Source: Liolophura sinensis
Taxonomy: Eukaryota > Mollusca > Polyplacophora > Chitonida > Chitonidae
Assembly (NCBI RefSeq): GCF_032854445.1
Contig: NC_088295.1
Coordinates: forward strand, 36,798,510-36,862,509
Length of the DNA: 64,000 bases
Direction of reading: 5' to 3'
Shown: piece after piece, positions 47,801-62,800 of the stretch
Position numbering within the stretch: position 1 is the first letter of the stretch
Layout of the letters: each line of letters starts with the position of its first letter
Notes under the pieces: model-generated
Seen by the model: the letters and a program-made list of their open reading frames with translations, nothing else
Database searches by the model: none
Told to the model about the DNA's origin: nothing
Made by a program: the position numbers and the translations under genes

Positions 47801-50800
47801 ACAACATTCCATTTGACGCTCGTGTGGAAATGCTACATTTCCTGTACCCAACAGCCCGCAGTGTCCAGCTTCCCACAAACAGTCAGGGTGGTGCCCTGGG
47901 GTAATTTGCATACAAACTCGCCTTTAAACCTAATAACGTCCAGGCGAGAACGTTTCTTTCTGTTTGATTCAAACTCTGTCCCCAAACTACCAAGGTTTGG
48001 TTTTTACAGAAGTAAAACATTTTTCTTCACATTCTTGCACAGAATCTTATTTTGTGCTGTTACTTCCACATTTTGTGATGACTGACCTTCTTCCCTACTT
48101 TGAAACTGCCTTGTTTCACAAGAAAGTTTCCCTATATTTAGAGTATCAGAATACTTCAATACAGCTCTAATGTTCGAGAAGTAAAGGAATGCACAACTAG
48201 CAGTTTTGTGACTCCTGTGGAATGTAAATAGACGTAGTTCCCACCACTTGCAGTCTTGTTTGAAGAACTAATTCCTTATTGACTTTATTAACTTCATACC
48301 GAATAATTTTACACCTAACCTTCATAGTTAGTTTATAATCTTCTTTTAATATCCTGTGAGATTGGTGTAATTTTCAGGAACAATGAATGTCCTGTCTTCC
48401 CTGCATGTTCATCAAGGATTGAACTCTGAAGATAGATTTGTTTCACTTGTGATCCATATTTATCACTTGAATGGCACTTCCCAGAAATAACCTCTTATTT
48501 GCAGTGAAATTGTTCTGTTTAGTTCAGGTTTTGGATGTGACAATAATTTCTGTCACCAAAATCACTGGGTGTCTTCAGAACTTTTTATTCTTTTTATAAC
48601 TCTTCTGTCTAGTGTGCAAAGACTTGATAACACTCTGTGGATTGCAGATGCCATATTCTTTGAATTGAGAGGCAATTTATATTTGCCTTGTTGCATTTCT
48701 AAAAGGCTGACATCCTTATAATTATTGAGCATTGTTTCATTTATTTTATTATTTCTTTGCATTATGGTTGTTTTACCAGTATTGACTTTCAGAGTTTATA
48801 CATGTACTACACGTTGCCCGGAAAATGAGTTTACTTAGCTATTCTTTGAGCTCTCAGGATTCCTACCTTAGCTTTTTACTGGAGTACTGTGTTTGCTCAC
48901 TACTGAAATTGAACCATTACTTTAATTTCCTCAACTTTCACCTGTGAGATGTACATGTAAACATTTTCTATGGTTTCAAAAGTTTTTTCCAAACTCACTG
49001 AGGTTTTCACTGTTGGCTGTAATATTGCCAAGTGTGTTGTAAAGCACATCATTATGTTTTTCAAAGGTGTTGCATGAATAAACATTGATAGCAGATCTTC
49101 TTCCAGTTGTTGAAGGGGAAAAAAGACATACTTGAGCCATGTTTCATTTGTAGATCACCACATTTCATACATTTGCATAGTTTTTGGATCTACACTGATC
49201 CTAAGTGTGTCATGGTCAGAAACCTATGCAGTGCCTGTACATCCCATGATTTTTCTTCTAGCTATGCGATTGTTGAGTTTTCAAACCTTCTGGAGGCAAA
49301 TGCCGTTGTGAAGAACAACAAGGAGTACCCTGCCAGGATTGGTGACAGCTACCTTAACCTTCATGTAATAGGTCATGAAGAGGTCAGAGGTCAGTATGCA
49401 GTTTTGGATTCAGATTGACAATCAACCAATAAATGACATTCAGGTTGATCACTTTCTGTAATATGTACATATATGTGACTGATTAAGTTCCCAGGATAAT
49501 GTTATATATCTGATAACAGTTCAATTGATTGGTAGAGAAAAGCATGTCCTTAGCTGTGTGCCTCTCGAAGTATTAACTACAACCCAAACATTATGAGCTG
49601 TATTTTATGTGGCCTCCCTGGTCAGGCACTAATGATAATAGTTTTATACTGCCAAAAGAAGAAAATCACAATGATGACAGTATACTTTGTACTCAGCATA
49701 AATGCATTGTTTTGGCATTTTATCCTGAAATTACACATTTGGTCCAAGTATAACATAGTGGTTTCCTCCAACCATAAATCTGACTTCTATTGTGTACATG
49801 TAAGTATTTTTGATTACACTCTGAATCTGCAATTAAAATCCTGTTGGTACTTCAGTGTTTTTATTCTGTATATGCATGTATCTGTATAGTCAGTGTATAA
49901 TTATGCCTTATGTGCTGGAGACTATTGTGTTCCCAGAAGCTCCAAAACCAAGAATCGGCGCAGAAACCAAGAAGACATCAGTTCAAGTACAGAAAACTAA
50001 AAATGTCACTGAGAGTTTAAAGGCTCAGAAAAGGCCAGGAGAAAAACTGGGAAGTTTGAGGCAGGGCTCCAAGCAGCCAAGATTGTCTGAAAAGGAGGGC
50101 TGTGAGAAAAAGGGTGCAGGACCATTGAGCGAGTCATCCTCCAATGGCTCAGAAAAACGTCGACCGAGCACAACTGATGATAGGAGTGAGTTTGATGTCA
50201 TGACATTAATAACAAACCAGTTCTGAAAATAATTCCTGTTTTCACCTGAGAGATAACATACCCATTTTTAGATGGGTACCAAATTTTCAAAATTTCACTC
50301 CTGAAAGATTGTGAATAACTAAAAAACTTAAACCTTTTACATCTCTTTGTTTTTCAGCTGCCTTGAAGAAGGACTTAAAGCTTTTTAAGGTGTTTATTGG
50401 AAACTGTCCAAGAGTGACTGCTGTGAGTATTTCTTGTGTAATTTTTTAATTTATTTTTAATATTTCATCAATTTTCACCCCAATGTTTTCAATCTGTCGT
50501 TTCTTCTGTGAACAAAATTTTGTAGCTTTTCCATATAAGGAGTATGTGTATTTATATTATGCAAATATCAAAACCATAACAGACATAGGCAGTATGACGG
50601 AATATTCATATTCACCTTCATTGGTTGTTGTCATTGTGCATGTTATAATGATGTCATGATGTGTGTCATTGACAGTTTATGCATGATGTTATTGATGAAA
50701 TAATCTGTTCTACTCACTGTTAATGATGTTATGAACTGTTTATTATGGTATGAGGTGTGTCGTTGACTTAATGTGTCATGAGGTGTGTTGTTGACTGTTT

Positions 50801-53800
50801 ATGATGTCTTGAAGCATATTATTGGTGTCATTAGGTGGGTTGTAGACTGTAATGATGTGTTTTATTGTCTCCTAATGTCATTGACACCCTGAGATGTTTT
50901 ACTGACGGTGAATTTGTGTTACTGAGTGTTATTGATGTCATGAGGTGTGTTACTGACTGTTAACGATGCCATGGTATGTTTTACCGACTTGATATCATGA
51001 GGTGTTTTATTGACTGATGCAGTGAGGTGTGTTACTGACTGTTATTGATGTCATGGGGGAGTGTCAGTGGTGTCATGGGGTGTGTTACTGACTGTTAATG
51101 ATGTCATGGGGGAGTGTTAATGGTGTCATGGGGTTTGTTACTATCAATGACGCCAGGAGGTGTATCGCTAACTGTTGATGATACAATGAGCTATGTTAAT
51201 ATTTATGGTCACAGGGAGTGTTACTGACTGGTAATGATGTCGGGACATTTGTTATTGCTTGCTTCAGGAGGAATTGCAGGACTTCCTCAATAAAAAAATG
51301 TTGGCAAAGGGCCTCTGCGGTGAAGATGAGAGACCTGTGAAGAGAACTTTGGTTGTGCCTGACAGAAAGTACCAGTTTGCTGAGGTTAATACTCATTTTA
51401 ATTCAGGTTTTGAGTTAGTTTCATTTTATACCATGGTGTTCATGTGATCATATGATTTTTCTGCACATTTAACAGAATGCAAAGTAAAGTGGTAAATGTA
51501 TGTGTAATAAAGCTACATCAGATGTCAGTGTGCTTTACCCTGTTAAATCATTTATAATGTGGAATGATGAAAGTGTACGTAAATGTTATTCAGGAGTGGT
51601 GTTTGGTTTTCTCTAAAGATATATGGCATTTGAAGTTGAGTAAAATGTCCCCTATGTTGATACATTGTGCTGTCTGTTTCAGCTTGGTTCTGCAACACAT
51701 GCTGTGGCTGCAATAAGGCATTTAAATGGCATCAAATTTTTTGGGGAAAAGCTAGTCGTAGAGGTATGTGTACTATTGAAGAGTCTGCCTCAGTTGCAGG
51801 ATTGAAATCTCACGCATGTCAGTGTTCTATCAGAGCAAAACTGCTGCATGAAAAAATGGTGCTTGGTTGCAGTTGTATTGGACTAAGATTTAAAGTTTAT
51901 TTTGGCTACAGTATTCTAGTGTCATGTAAAGTTTCTTGTATAATCCATTTTTTTTTAATTTCAGGAAGCCAAGACGAAAGAGCCATTGATTAGAGAAATG
52001 GAATTAGAAAAAATTGAAGGTATGGTCAAGAAAGGGACATGAGGATAATACTGTATTTCACCTAAAGTTTGGCTGCTAAAAATGCAATCAGAATCAATCA
52101 AAATGTGATTGCATTTTTAGAGCCCAAACTTTCATGTGTCGCTTGAAAAAAACCTTAGGCGAAAGACAGTATATGGTATATTTTATCAGGACAAGCCCTT
52201 GATACAATCATGATTCTGTAGTTTAACTTTATCTCTGTTTTTTTTTTTTTGTGGTCATGTGTGTCTGTTGCCACAGACTTGAGATAGAATCATTGAATTC
52301 TGGAATTCTGGGAGCGTATCAGGATGCCATTTTACAAGATTTCAGCATTTTTTTTTTCACTATAGCTCTCACAATATTTCCAGAATGTTTGTTTTTACAT
52401 GTGTATGCATTTACTAACATTGGATATATACTGTGTCTAGGGAATCATGAAAGCATGCTTGCAAAGTCAATATGCCGCTTTTTGATGTGTTTCTTTCAGC
52501 TGAGTAACTTGGAAGCAAGTGACGCAGAATAGTCAATTTATATTATAAAATATATTTAGTTATTTTGGGAAGGCTGTGCAAATCTACTGCTTTCTGATTC
52601 TTGTTTGAGGACTTGTTCAAATAAGTTACACCATTGGTAGTTCATTTATGAGTTTGAGAAATTACAAGGTCAAATTTTAAACCGGTTCATGCAGAATGGA
52701 AGCATTTTATCATTTATGAAGCATGGTATGCATGGGATGTTTGAAAACTAATTTGGAGTATTTTGGAAAATCATCAAATCTTTGTGCAACTTTTAGTATG
52801 CTTGGTTTATATTTTGTGTGTATCGGTAGATTAGAATGCTTGTATAAATGGTACAACAGTGCATGTGGCCAATGACATTGTCTAGCAGCAGCAGTATCGT
52901 CCAGTGATAACATTGTCATGTTGTATCTTGATCGAAGTGACAACTAATTCTGCTTGTTTTCAGCACAAAGCAGACCGAAACTTTTCACACTGTTTATTGG
53001 AAATTGTCCAGATGTCAGTGCTGTAAGTATTGCTCATCATCGGACATGTACTTGTGCATAATCATAAAGCTAGGTTGATTAAGCATTTGTTTTAATTACA
53101 GCTATAAATAGAACAGGATTTTAGAGCTACTTCTTTCTACTACGTTTGTATCTGTACAACATTAATTTATTCATGCTTTGTCCAAAATGTCTGCAATACC
53201 CTAAATGACCTAAAATTTTCGCCAACAAAAGTGCATATTTATAGGGAAGTAAATGTCACAAAATATTAATTATAGTGCTGATACTTACAGTTTTCCAACA
53301 GAATATCGTCCCATGTTCCAAGCAAACCTCAAAACACTTTTCTAAAATCAATAGAACTCTCAGAATACGGAAAAATGGATAAGTTAGTCATGGACGAAAT
53401 TTATGGTCAGTTAGGTTACATGCAATTTATTCCACCAAATTTATTTTCTACGCATTTAAGATTGATGCATGCATTGATTAGGTCTGGTTAAACATAGACT
53501 GGAGATGCTGGAGATGTCAGTGTGTTTTTTGCCATGTTAACCTATACCCATTGTTGTAATAATACAATTGTATGTTCTGTTGTGTTCTCTCAAAGTGTGT
53601 TATGTACTCTCCTCTCTATATGTACTTCCCAGTATGTTCTCTCAAGGTGTGTTATGTACTGTCCTCTCCATATGTATTTCCCAGTGTGTTCTCTCACAGT
53701 GTGTTATGTACCTCTTCTCTATATGTATTTCACAGTTTGTGCTCTCAAGGTGTGTTATGTACTGTCTTCTCTATATGTATTTCCCAGTGTGTTCTCTCAA

Positions 53801-56800
53801 GGTGTGTTATGTACTGTCCTCTCCATATGTATTTCCCAGAGTGTTCTCTCACAGTGTGTTATGTACTGTCTTCTCTGTGTATTTCACAGTTTGTGCTCTC
53901 AAGGTGTGTTATGTACTGTCCTCTCCATATGTATTTCCCAGTGTGTTCTCTCACAGTGTGTTATGTACTTCTTCTCTATATGTATTTTCCAGTGTGTCCT
54001 CTCACAGTGTGTTATGTACTGTCTTCTCTATATGTATTTCCCAGTGTGTTCTCTCAAGGTATGTTATGTACTGTCCTCTCCATATGTACTTCCCAGTGTG
54101 TTCTCGCAAGGTATGTTATGTACTGTCCTCTCCATATGTATTTCCCAGTGTGTTCTCTCACAGTGTGTTATTTACTTCTTCTGTATATGTATTTCCCAGT
54201 TTGTCCTCTCACAGTGTGTTATGTACTGTCGACTCTATATGTATTTCCCAGTGTGTTCTCTCAAGGTGTGTTATGTACTGTCTTCTCTATATGTATTTCC
54301 CAGTATGTTCTCTCACAGTGAGTTATGTTCTCTCCGCTCCATATGTATTTCCCATTGTGTTCTCTCAAGGTGTGTTATGTACTGTCTTCTCTGTATGTAT
54401 TTCCCAGAGTGTTCTCTCACAGTGTGTTATGTACTGTCTTCTCTATATGTATTTCCCAGTATGTTCTCTCACAGTGTGTTATGTACTCTCCGCTCCATAT
54501 GTATTTCCCATTGTGTTCTCTCAAGGTGTGTTATGTACTGTCTTCTCTGTATGTATTTCCCAGAGTGTTCTTTCACAGTGTGTTATGTACTGTCTTCTCT
54601 GTGTATTTCACAGTTTGTGGTCTCAAGGTGTGTTATGTACTGTCTTCTCTATATGTATTTCCTAGTGTTTTCTCTCACAGTGTGCACAATTGACTCTACT
54701 CATTCTAATTATGTGTACTACCTTAAATCCACAACAAATTCAAATGCGCACATTTTGTATGTTTAGGCATATTAGAGGAATGTTACTTAATGTGGACAAG
54801 TTATTTTAAAATTTCTGGTAAGTTCATGTGTGGATGTGTTTTCAAATTGTATCTAAAGTTATACTTTAGTGGTGGAGTTTGTTGATGATTTAGGGTACAT
54901 GTGTGTCTTTATGTTGTGCATTATTATGACTGTCTGTTTAATGGTTTGTTTTTTAACCGTTAAATTTTTGTGGAAATCTAAATGACTGTGTTGTTGTCTT
55001 TTACTGGTCATTAAGATAAGTTACTGTGTCATGATCGTACCTGTATGTGTATTGCCTGTGTCAGGAAGAATTCCAGGACTTCCTCAATGAAGAGCTGGTG
55101 GCAGAGGGCATTTGTGGGGGAGATGAAAGGCCAGTGAAGAAAGTTTTGGTGCAAGCTGGCAGGAAGTACCAGTTTGCAGAGGTGAATTTGACAGACCAAG
55201 AATAATATTTTGCATTTTCTGTAAAGATTCTGATTTTTTTAATATCTTGTGGTGCGATGTCCAAAACTAGGCTAGTTTCATGGAATGAAGGAAAAATGTG
55301 GATATTGAATGCAGTGTAATAACATAGGGCAAGCAGTGCTAGGTTCTTGGCTCCTCAACATCCTGATATGTCATTGTTTAATTACCAAGACAGTTTTTCT
55401 TTCAATCATAGTCATTGGAGATGCTGTTCTGTTTTGGGTTTATGATTTATGTTCATAAAGGTTAGGTTAAAGACAGACTGAATGCAGCGAAGTAAGTATG
55501 CAATAGTTCTTTTTGTGTGTAGTCCAGCTCATGCTGGCTTCCTCTCCGGCCGTAAGTGGGAAGGTCTGGCAGCAACCTGAGAATGGTCATAGGTTTCCCC
55601 CAGGCTTTGCGTTTGCGTCCCCGTTTCCTCCCACCATAATGCTGGCTGCCGTCATATAAATGAAATATTCTTGAGTATTGCGGTAAAACACCAATGAAAT
55701 AAATAAATAAATTTTTCTCTGTATTTTCAGTTTGAATCAGCAAAGTGTGCTCTGGCAGCGATAAAAGAACTGAACGGCAGGACGTTCATGGGTAAAAAGT
55801 TGAATATTCAGGTTTGTGTACTTCAGAAAGTCTTTTTATCATGGCCAAGTGAAAATAAAATTATTTTATTGTGCGTTATTTGTGTGTTCAGAAAATTTAC
55901 AGTGACACCAGGATTAATTCAAATGTTAGAATTGTTTGTACTATACACAGCTACATATATGTCTAAAGTTTGATATGTGTTCTCTGTATCACATGCTAGA
56001 ATTGTTTATACTGTGTACAGTTACATATGTGCCTAAAGTTTGATATGTGTTCTCTGTATCAAATGTCAGAATTGTTTGTACTATGCACAGCTACATATAT
56101 GCCTAAAGTTTGATATGTGTTCTCTGTATCAAATGTCAGAATTGTTTATACTGTGTACAGTTACATATGTGCCTTAAGTTTGATATGTGTTCTCTGTATC
56201 ACATGCTAGAATTGTTCATGTTATATTTCAATTAAGTGACAGTATTGTGCTGAAAGTTCGCTATTGTAATACAGTGTGCTTTATACACTGTTCTCTGTAT
56301 CAAATGTCAGAATTGTTTATACTGTGTACAGTTACATATGTGCCTTAAGTTTGATATGTGTTCTCTGTATCACATGCTAGAATTGTTCATGTTATATTTC
56401 AATTAAGTGACAGTAGTGTGCTGAAAGTTCGCTATTGTAATACAGTGTGCTTTATACATTTTTAAAATTGTAGGAAGGAAAGAACGAATTTCCATTGCTG
56501 AAAGAAGTGGAGCTAGAGGAAAATGAAGGTACATGAAGTTCTGTGTTTGGGGTTTTTGGGAGGGGGGGGGGGGGGGTTGTGTTTTCTGTAGTGTACTACA
56601 TAGTGGACATGTACAGAAAATGAATGCGAGCAAACAAGTGTTGATTTGATTGAAACAGGGATCTTATGCAGCCGTGATTTGCAGATTCAGATCTGAGAAA
56701 ACACAGCTAAATATTTCATGCACAGCTGAGCTGCTCCTGTAACAAGCCGTGCATCTTTTGCTTCATTGTGGTGGTAAATAGAGAGTTTAATTTGCAGTAA

Positions 56801-59800
56801 GTAGCCTGGAATTGACCGAAGACCAGCTTCAGTGTTACCAACAACAACAATAACGGTGCAAGAAGCCACTTTCGCGGGGGACTTGGCTGACCCCATAATA
56901 TATGGTCTTTCATTGGTTGGAATTTAACCTGTCCACTAGTAAAACAGCTGTTAGCCAATCAAATGTAGTTTGGCGAGTCGAAATTACAGCTGACTGGCTG
57001 GCCTGTGGATAGTAAAATCTTCGCCGGGCTGGCAGGAGTGCATGACATAAGAAAGTCCGGCAGACTAGCTAAATTTTAACAGCAGGGAGTAAAAATATAG
57101 GCTTTAAAAATATATATACAAACTCATCAGAAGTTTGATCAATCTTCGGCATGTCAGTAAAATTGAAAGAAAAGTAAAATATGTGCTGATTTCCAGAGAC
57201 AGTTGATATGCTACACGCCATCCCATTGTCTGTGTCTCTGATATTGACCAATCAGTGAGCTTCTGACAAATTGTTGGAAATGTGTTCAAAAACGTAATGG
57301 CCATTTGACATCTACAGTCGTGGAAGCAGTTCTGACAGGCTACAGAGAACAATTAAAACCGAAACATGTCCAAAACTAATGAAAAGATAGGAACGTGGAG
57401 ATAGGAAAAATGTTTTGGTGGCTATTACTATTTAATAAGTAGTGATGAGACATTGGAAGCGGCAGCAATTGGGATGACTTTAAAAATAAAAGTTTGCTTG
57501 TAAATCGATCACATCTACACTGGAGTTTTGGAACTAAAGGGAAGATTTTATGATGACATGACACTACATGTAAGGTTAAACGTCACAGCGATGTAGCAAA
57601 TCCATTACAAAGGCCAGCATCTTTATCAGCTACAGCTGACTGCAGTCTTCTGTAAACAAAATCTTCGGTCTAAGGATGGCTTACATTTTACTACCGGTAT
57701 TTACTGGTAGGGTGTATCTAAGGATCCTTGGTCCCCCAAACATCTTACCCAATATTAGAAATTCACATCTGATTTGATGGCTACAATCCTCTAATACTTC
57801 ATACTGACCTTTTTTCATGTCATTTAGTAACCAGTCACATGTACGTATAATTCTTTGAAAAGAGATAATAATACACTGTATATGGGGCCTAACAGAACAA
57901 GCTACAATCTTAAATCTTATTTGCTTTTTTCTGTTTTGAGAAAGGGCTCTTTGATTTCAGAGTCAACTAGCCCTGCTGGCGTCTTGATTTTCTGGGCTTT
58001 TGTAGTCTGAGTCTGCCCCAGTTAAACTTGGAGTGTGGCTTACTGTATTAATTTTCTTTGAATACTCTTGCTGTTTTATCATTTAATTTTATATAGGCAC
58101 ATGTCAAGGTTCATATAAACACATAAATATGTCAAGGGCTAGATTTGCACTAAAACCATTAAATGAAACAAAAATGTCACATTTCATCTAGTTTTTATTC
58201 TTAACTCTTCATTTTTGCTGATGTCCTGTTTATGCTTTTGTGGATCCCTAATTTTACTTGGAATGCATCAGAGACAATCTGGAAACCAAGGGCTTACAGG
58301 AGCCTGGGTGGCCTCTGGATCCCGGCCTGTAGGTTTCCTGTGCTGTGTTCAGTCGACTTCCATTGCTACTCCTGGTCGAAAAAGATGCACTACCTAAAAT
58401 GTTTTTTGCGCTCTCAGTTTAACAGTTTCTGGCTAACACTACACATTTCTAATACTAGCATTACAAGAGATGAGTCAACAAAAATTTATTTTCTTTTTAA
58501 GTTCGTGGTGGTAAAATAAGACGGTCTTTGGCAGCAAGAAGAGCAAAGCCTGCAAAGAATTATAATGTTTTTATTGGGAACTGCCAGGACACAACCGCTG
58601 TAAGTACACATCATGTATTTATACAATTTGCTGAGGTTAGAATTACCTTGATAGGAAGTCTTCTTCCTTACACTGCAACGTGTTTGTGGAACAGGTATTA
58701 TATCTTGAACAGTGGTTGAGGAAATTGCAAGCCACAGCCCCTTATGATAATTGTAGACTATCAGTGTGTTGTAAACATTGTGTGTCTCAATAAAACATTA
58801 CATGAAACAAGCTCAGCATTGGTGTTTCAAGCTCTGAGAGGGGATAAAGTTGGTTTTACTTGACTGCAGCTTTCTGTTGTAAGGTGTTGGTGAGTGTCCT
58901 GGGCAGTTGGGATGGTTTCCTGCATGCTCTTCTATATATATATGATATATTGTTGATCAGCTGTAGCTTCAAGTTGTAAGGCTTATGGAGTGTCCTGGGC
59001 AGTTGGGATGGTCTCCTTCACCCATATACCTGAATGTTTTTCTGTATATATATGATATAATTTTGATGAGCTGTAACTTCAAGTTGTAAGGTTTATTGAG
59101 TGTCCTGGGCAGTTGGGATGGTTTCCTTCACCCATATATCTGCATGCTCTTCTATGCATATATGATATAATTTTGATAAACTGTAGTTTCATGTAAGGTT
59201 TATGGAGTGTCCTGGGCAGTTGGGATGGTTTCCTTCACCCATATATCTGCGTGCTCTTCTATATATATACATTATATATTGTTGATCAGCTGTAGCTTCA
59301 AGTTGTAAGATTTATGGAGTGTCCTGGGCAGTTGGGATGGTTTCCTTCACCCATATACCTGAATGTTTTTCTGTATATATATGATATAATTTTGATGAGC
59401 TGTAGCTTCAAGTTGTAAGGTTTATGGAGTGTCCTGGGCAGTTGGGATGGTTCCCTTCACCCATATATCTGCATGCTCTTCTATGCATATATGATATAAT
59501 TTTGATAAACTGTAGTTTCATGTTGTAAGGTTTATGGAGTGTCCTGGGCAGTTGGGATGGTTTCCTTCACCCATATATCTGCATGCTCTTCTATGCATAA
59601 ATGATATATTTTTTATCAACTGTAGTTTCATGTTGTAAGGTTTATGGAGTGTCCTGGGCAGTTGGGATGGTTTCCTTCACCCATATATCTGCATGCTCTT
59701 CTATGCATATATGATATATGTTTTTATCAACTGTAGTTTCATGTAAGGTTTATGGAGTGTCCAGGGCAGTTGGGGTGGTTTCCTTCACCCATGTACCGAA

Positions 59801-62800
59801 TGTTATTCTGCATACATGGCATATTCTTGATCAGCTACAGCTTCATCTTGTGAGGTGTGTGGGGCGACCTGGGCTTCTGTCACCCATATACCTGAATGTA
59901 GTTATATATGTATGAATATTGATGTATGCTTGATCAGATGTATCTATATGCTGTGAGGTGTGTCCGGTGACTTGGGCATGTGGTTTCTTTCATCCATACC
60001 TGAATGTTGTGCTATGATACATACTTGAATGTGATATTATTCACAGAGTACTGGAAATGACTGATATCACTCAATACAAGGCTCAGTGTACCCATGATTT
60101 GTATTTGTTTTAATGTTACAGGATGAACTAAGAGACTTCCTGAACGAGCAGATGGCTATTGAAGGGATCTGTCGTTACGACGATTTCCCTGTCAAGAAGA
60201 CACAAGTTCAGAAAGGCAGAGCCTACCAGTTTGCTGTTGTAAGTGCACTTCAAACCTCTGCATTAGTTCATTCAGGTAAAACATTGACCTTTGCTCTGTC
60301 GGGCAGACCTCTGATGTTCAGCTGCGACTTTAATCAACACTGAGATAGATTAAACAGATACTTCCTTGATACTTTGTAAACTGGCACTAATTAGCGTAAG
60401 AATAAAAGCTCGGTTGGGCCAGGGTCAGTATTATGTGGGTTAGGAGGTTTCAGTTTACACGCACAACACTAGATACAGCTTATGGTGACACTGACATCCT
60501 TAATGTTGAAAGTATGGATGCTTAACCCAAATTTTTTCATTCCCCCACTTTTAGTGTTGTGTGTGGCTTTGATAACAATAGAACGGCCATTGACAATAAG
60601 CTCATGTGACAATTTGTGCAGTCTTCCACCAATGTGGTGTGCACAATGACTCAGGCACCTCCCACTAATGCGGTTGCTGTGAGGTCAGTCTCGGGCTTCG
60701 CCTCCAGAAATACTCGGGAAGGTCTGCCAGCAAGATGTGCTCCCATCATAGTGCTGGATGTGATATAAGTGATGTATTCTTTAGTACATCATACAGCACT
60801 GATCAAATGAATAAATAAAAAATATAGAGTGCATATCTGTGCATCTCATGTGGGAAAGTGCCACGTACCAGAGTTTGGTGGTTTACTCCAGGTAATCCAG
60901 CTCCCTTCACCAATAATTCCGACTGCCATCATATAAGTGGTGGCATGCTAGCGCAGGGCAATTACTCAGGAGCCTCTTACCTATGTAGGTTAGGCTTTCC
61001 CCAAGCTCAGTCTCCCACTATATTGCTGACTGCTGTTGTATATTAATTGAAATATTCTTGAGTACAGTAAAATATGAAATAAAATAAATAAATTAATAAT
61101 AAATATGGTGTAATATTATATAAATGATAAATAAAGGTAGGTGGTTTAACTCAAGCACTTGTCCCACGAAATTGATTGCCATTGTACATGTAAAAGTGAA
61201 CAATTCTTGAACATGGCATTAAGCTACAATCAAGTAAATATAAAAATAAAACATAACACATATAAAACAAGCTGTCTTATTGAAAGATAATTGGCTAGAT
61301 CATTTTAATCCTGGAGAGGTCACACTGAGAAAATATAGTGACTGTTTTGTCTGTCACTTGTCTGCTTGATAAAGGCCACATATCCCCCAGTTTGCCTTAC
61401 TTGAAACCTGATAAAGAGTACACTATTAGAATTTTGAAAATTATGAGTGCTTTCCTCAAAATTAACATAGAAATTAGTATTTGTCAAGATAAGGGGCAAA
61501 GCACTTCACATGTACTTTATGATTCAGATTGTTTCAGTAATTAAAGTTGATGTGTTTTGTTGTATTCCAGTTCTGCTCTGCATCATATGCAATGGCTGCA
61601 ATAGAACAGTTGAATTTTGTCACTTTTAAAGGAGAGAAGCTGAAGATAAAGGTATAGTATAAGCAGTAGTTTCTTACATGTAGTGCTTGTGTTGATGAGA
61701 ATGGTTGAATACTTTGAAAACCACTATAGTTACTTTAGTGCATAATTGTGAAAACAGCAAATTAATGATATCATGGACAGGAAAACTTACCTCCATTTTG
61801 GACTAATAAAGAAATTACACCGAAAGTTTAGTTTGATGTTCTTAATGATTTTATGGTCTGCCTTTTCATTGTAATCCTTTGTTGTTTTGGTCATCGCAGT
61901 AATGTTCAGTATTAGGAGACAGATAAAAAATGTTATTGTATTTATGTCCTTAGGTTAAAATGTAAGATTTCTTATTCACCTTCAGAAGAAAGCCAAGTTT
62001 GTATCATCTTGAGGCAATGAGGTTCAAAACTATGCCATAGTTGGTAGAGGGGATATTGCATCTTAGTTATGTAAATGAACAATTTATAGTACATCTGCAT
62101 AGCTATGAAACTCAATCATCCTGCTCTGGTCTGTTGTAGGAAGGACAGAATAACATTCCTTTGAAAGAGGAGGCAGAGAGAGAGAAAGCCCATTTGATGT
62201 TAGGTGAGTTGGTGTTTGTAAAGTCTGATCTGTTGTGTGTTTGTTCAGGAAAATGTGTACAAACCCATATTGATAATACCACAAGTTGGATTTTTATATC
62301 TGGAGTAAAACATTGTTATTTTTATAAATGGAAAATTGTTTCAAGGATTTGAGGAGTTCAACGTTCCCCTTTAATTTCATACTTCACATGAGATGGGGCC
62401 TTAGACCTTGGTGACAGCTATTGATGGCACTTGTTGGGCAGTTTGCACAGTCCAGGATTAGTTGAAGCCCAATTCCTCCAATATGGCATGCACAGCTGTA
62501 TGTCTCATGGGTTAGAGTTTGTCATTAAAAGTGGGAGGTTTACCCCTGGAACTTCAATATCTTCCATAAATGCAGACATTGTATAAATGATAAATGCTAA
62601 GAGGAATCAAAAAAAAAAAAATTTTTTTTGCTGTATTGTTCGTTTGTTGTTTTGTTTGTGTATGAGATCTTGTTGGTGCGTATGTGTTATAAACATCACA
62701 CTGTCATATTTACACAGTGTAAGCATATGATTTGTGTAAATTTTAGGCGGAGATGAAAGTGAGGAATCAACAATTTATATAGGAAACTGTCCTGTGGCCA

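Noticed and set aside
53522..54766. Frame of 414 codons on the + strand, the longest in the window
   Set aside because: Made by the 52-bp array in the module B intron; two other frames are open too and none joins the gene 2 frame.
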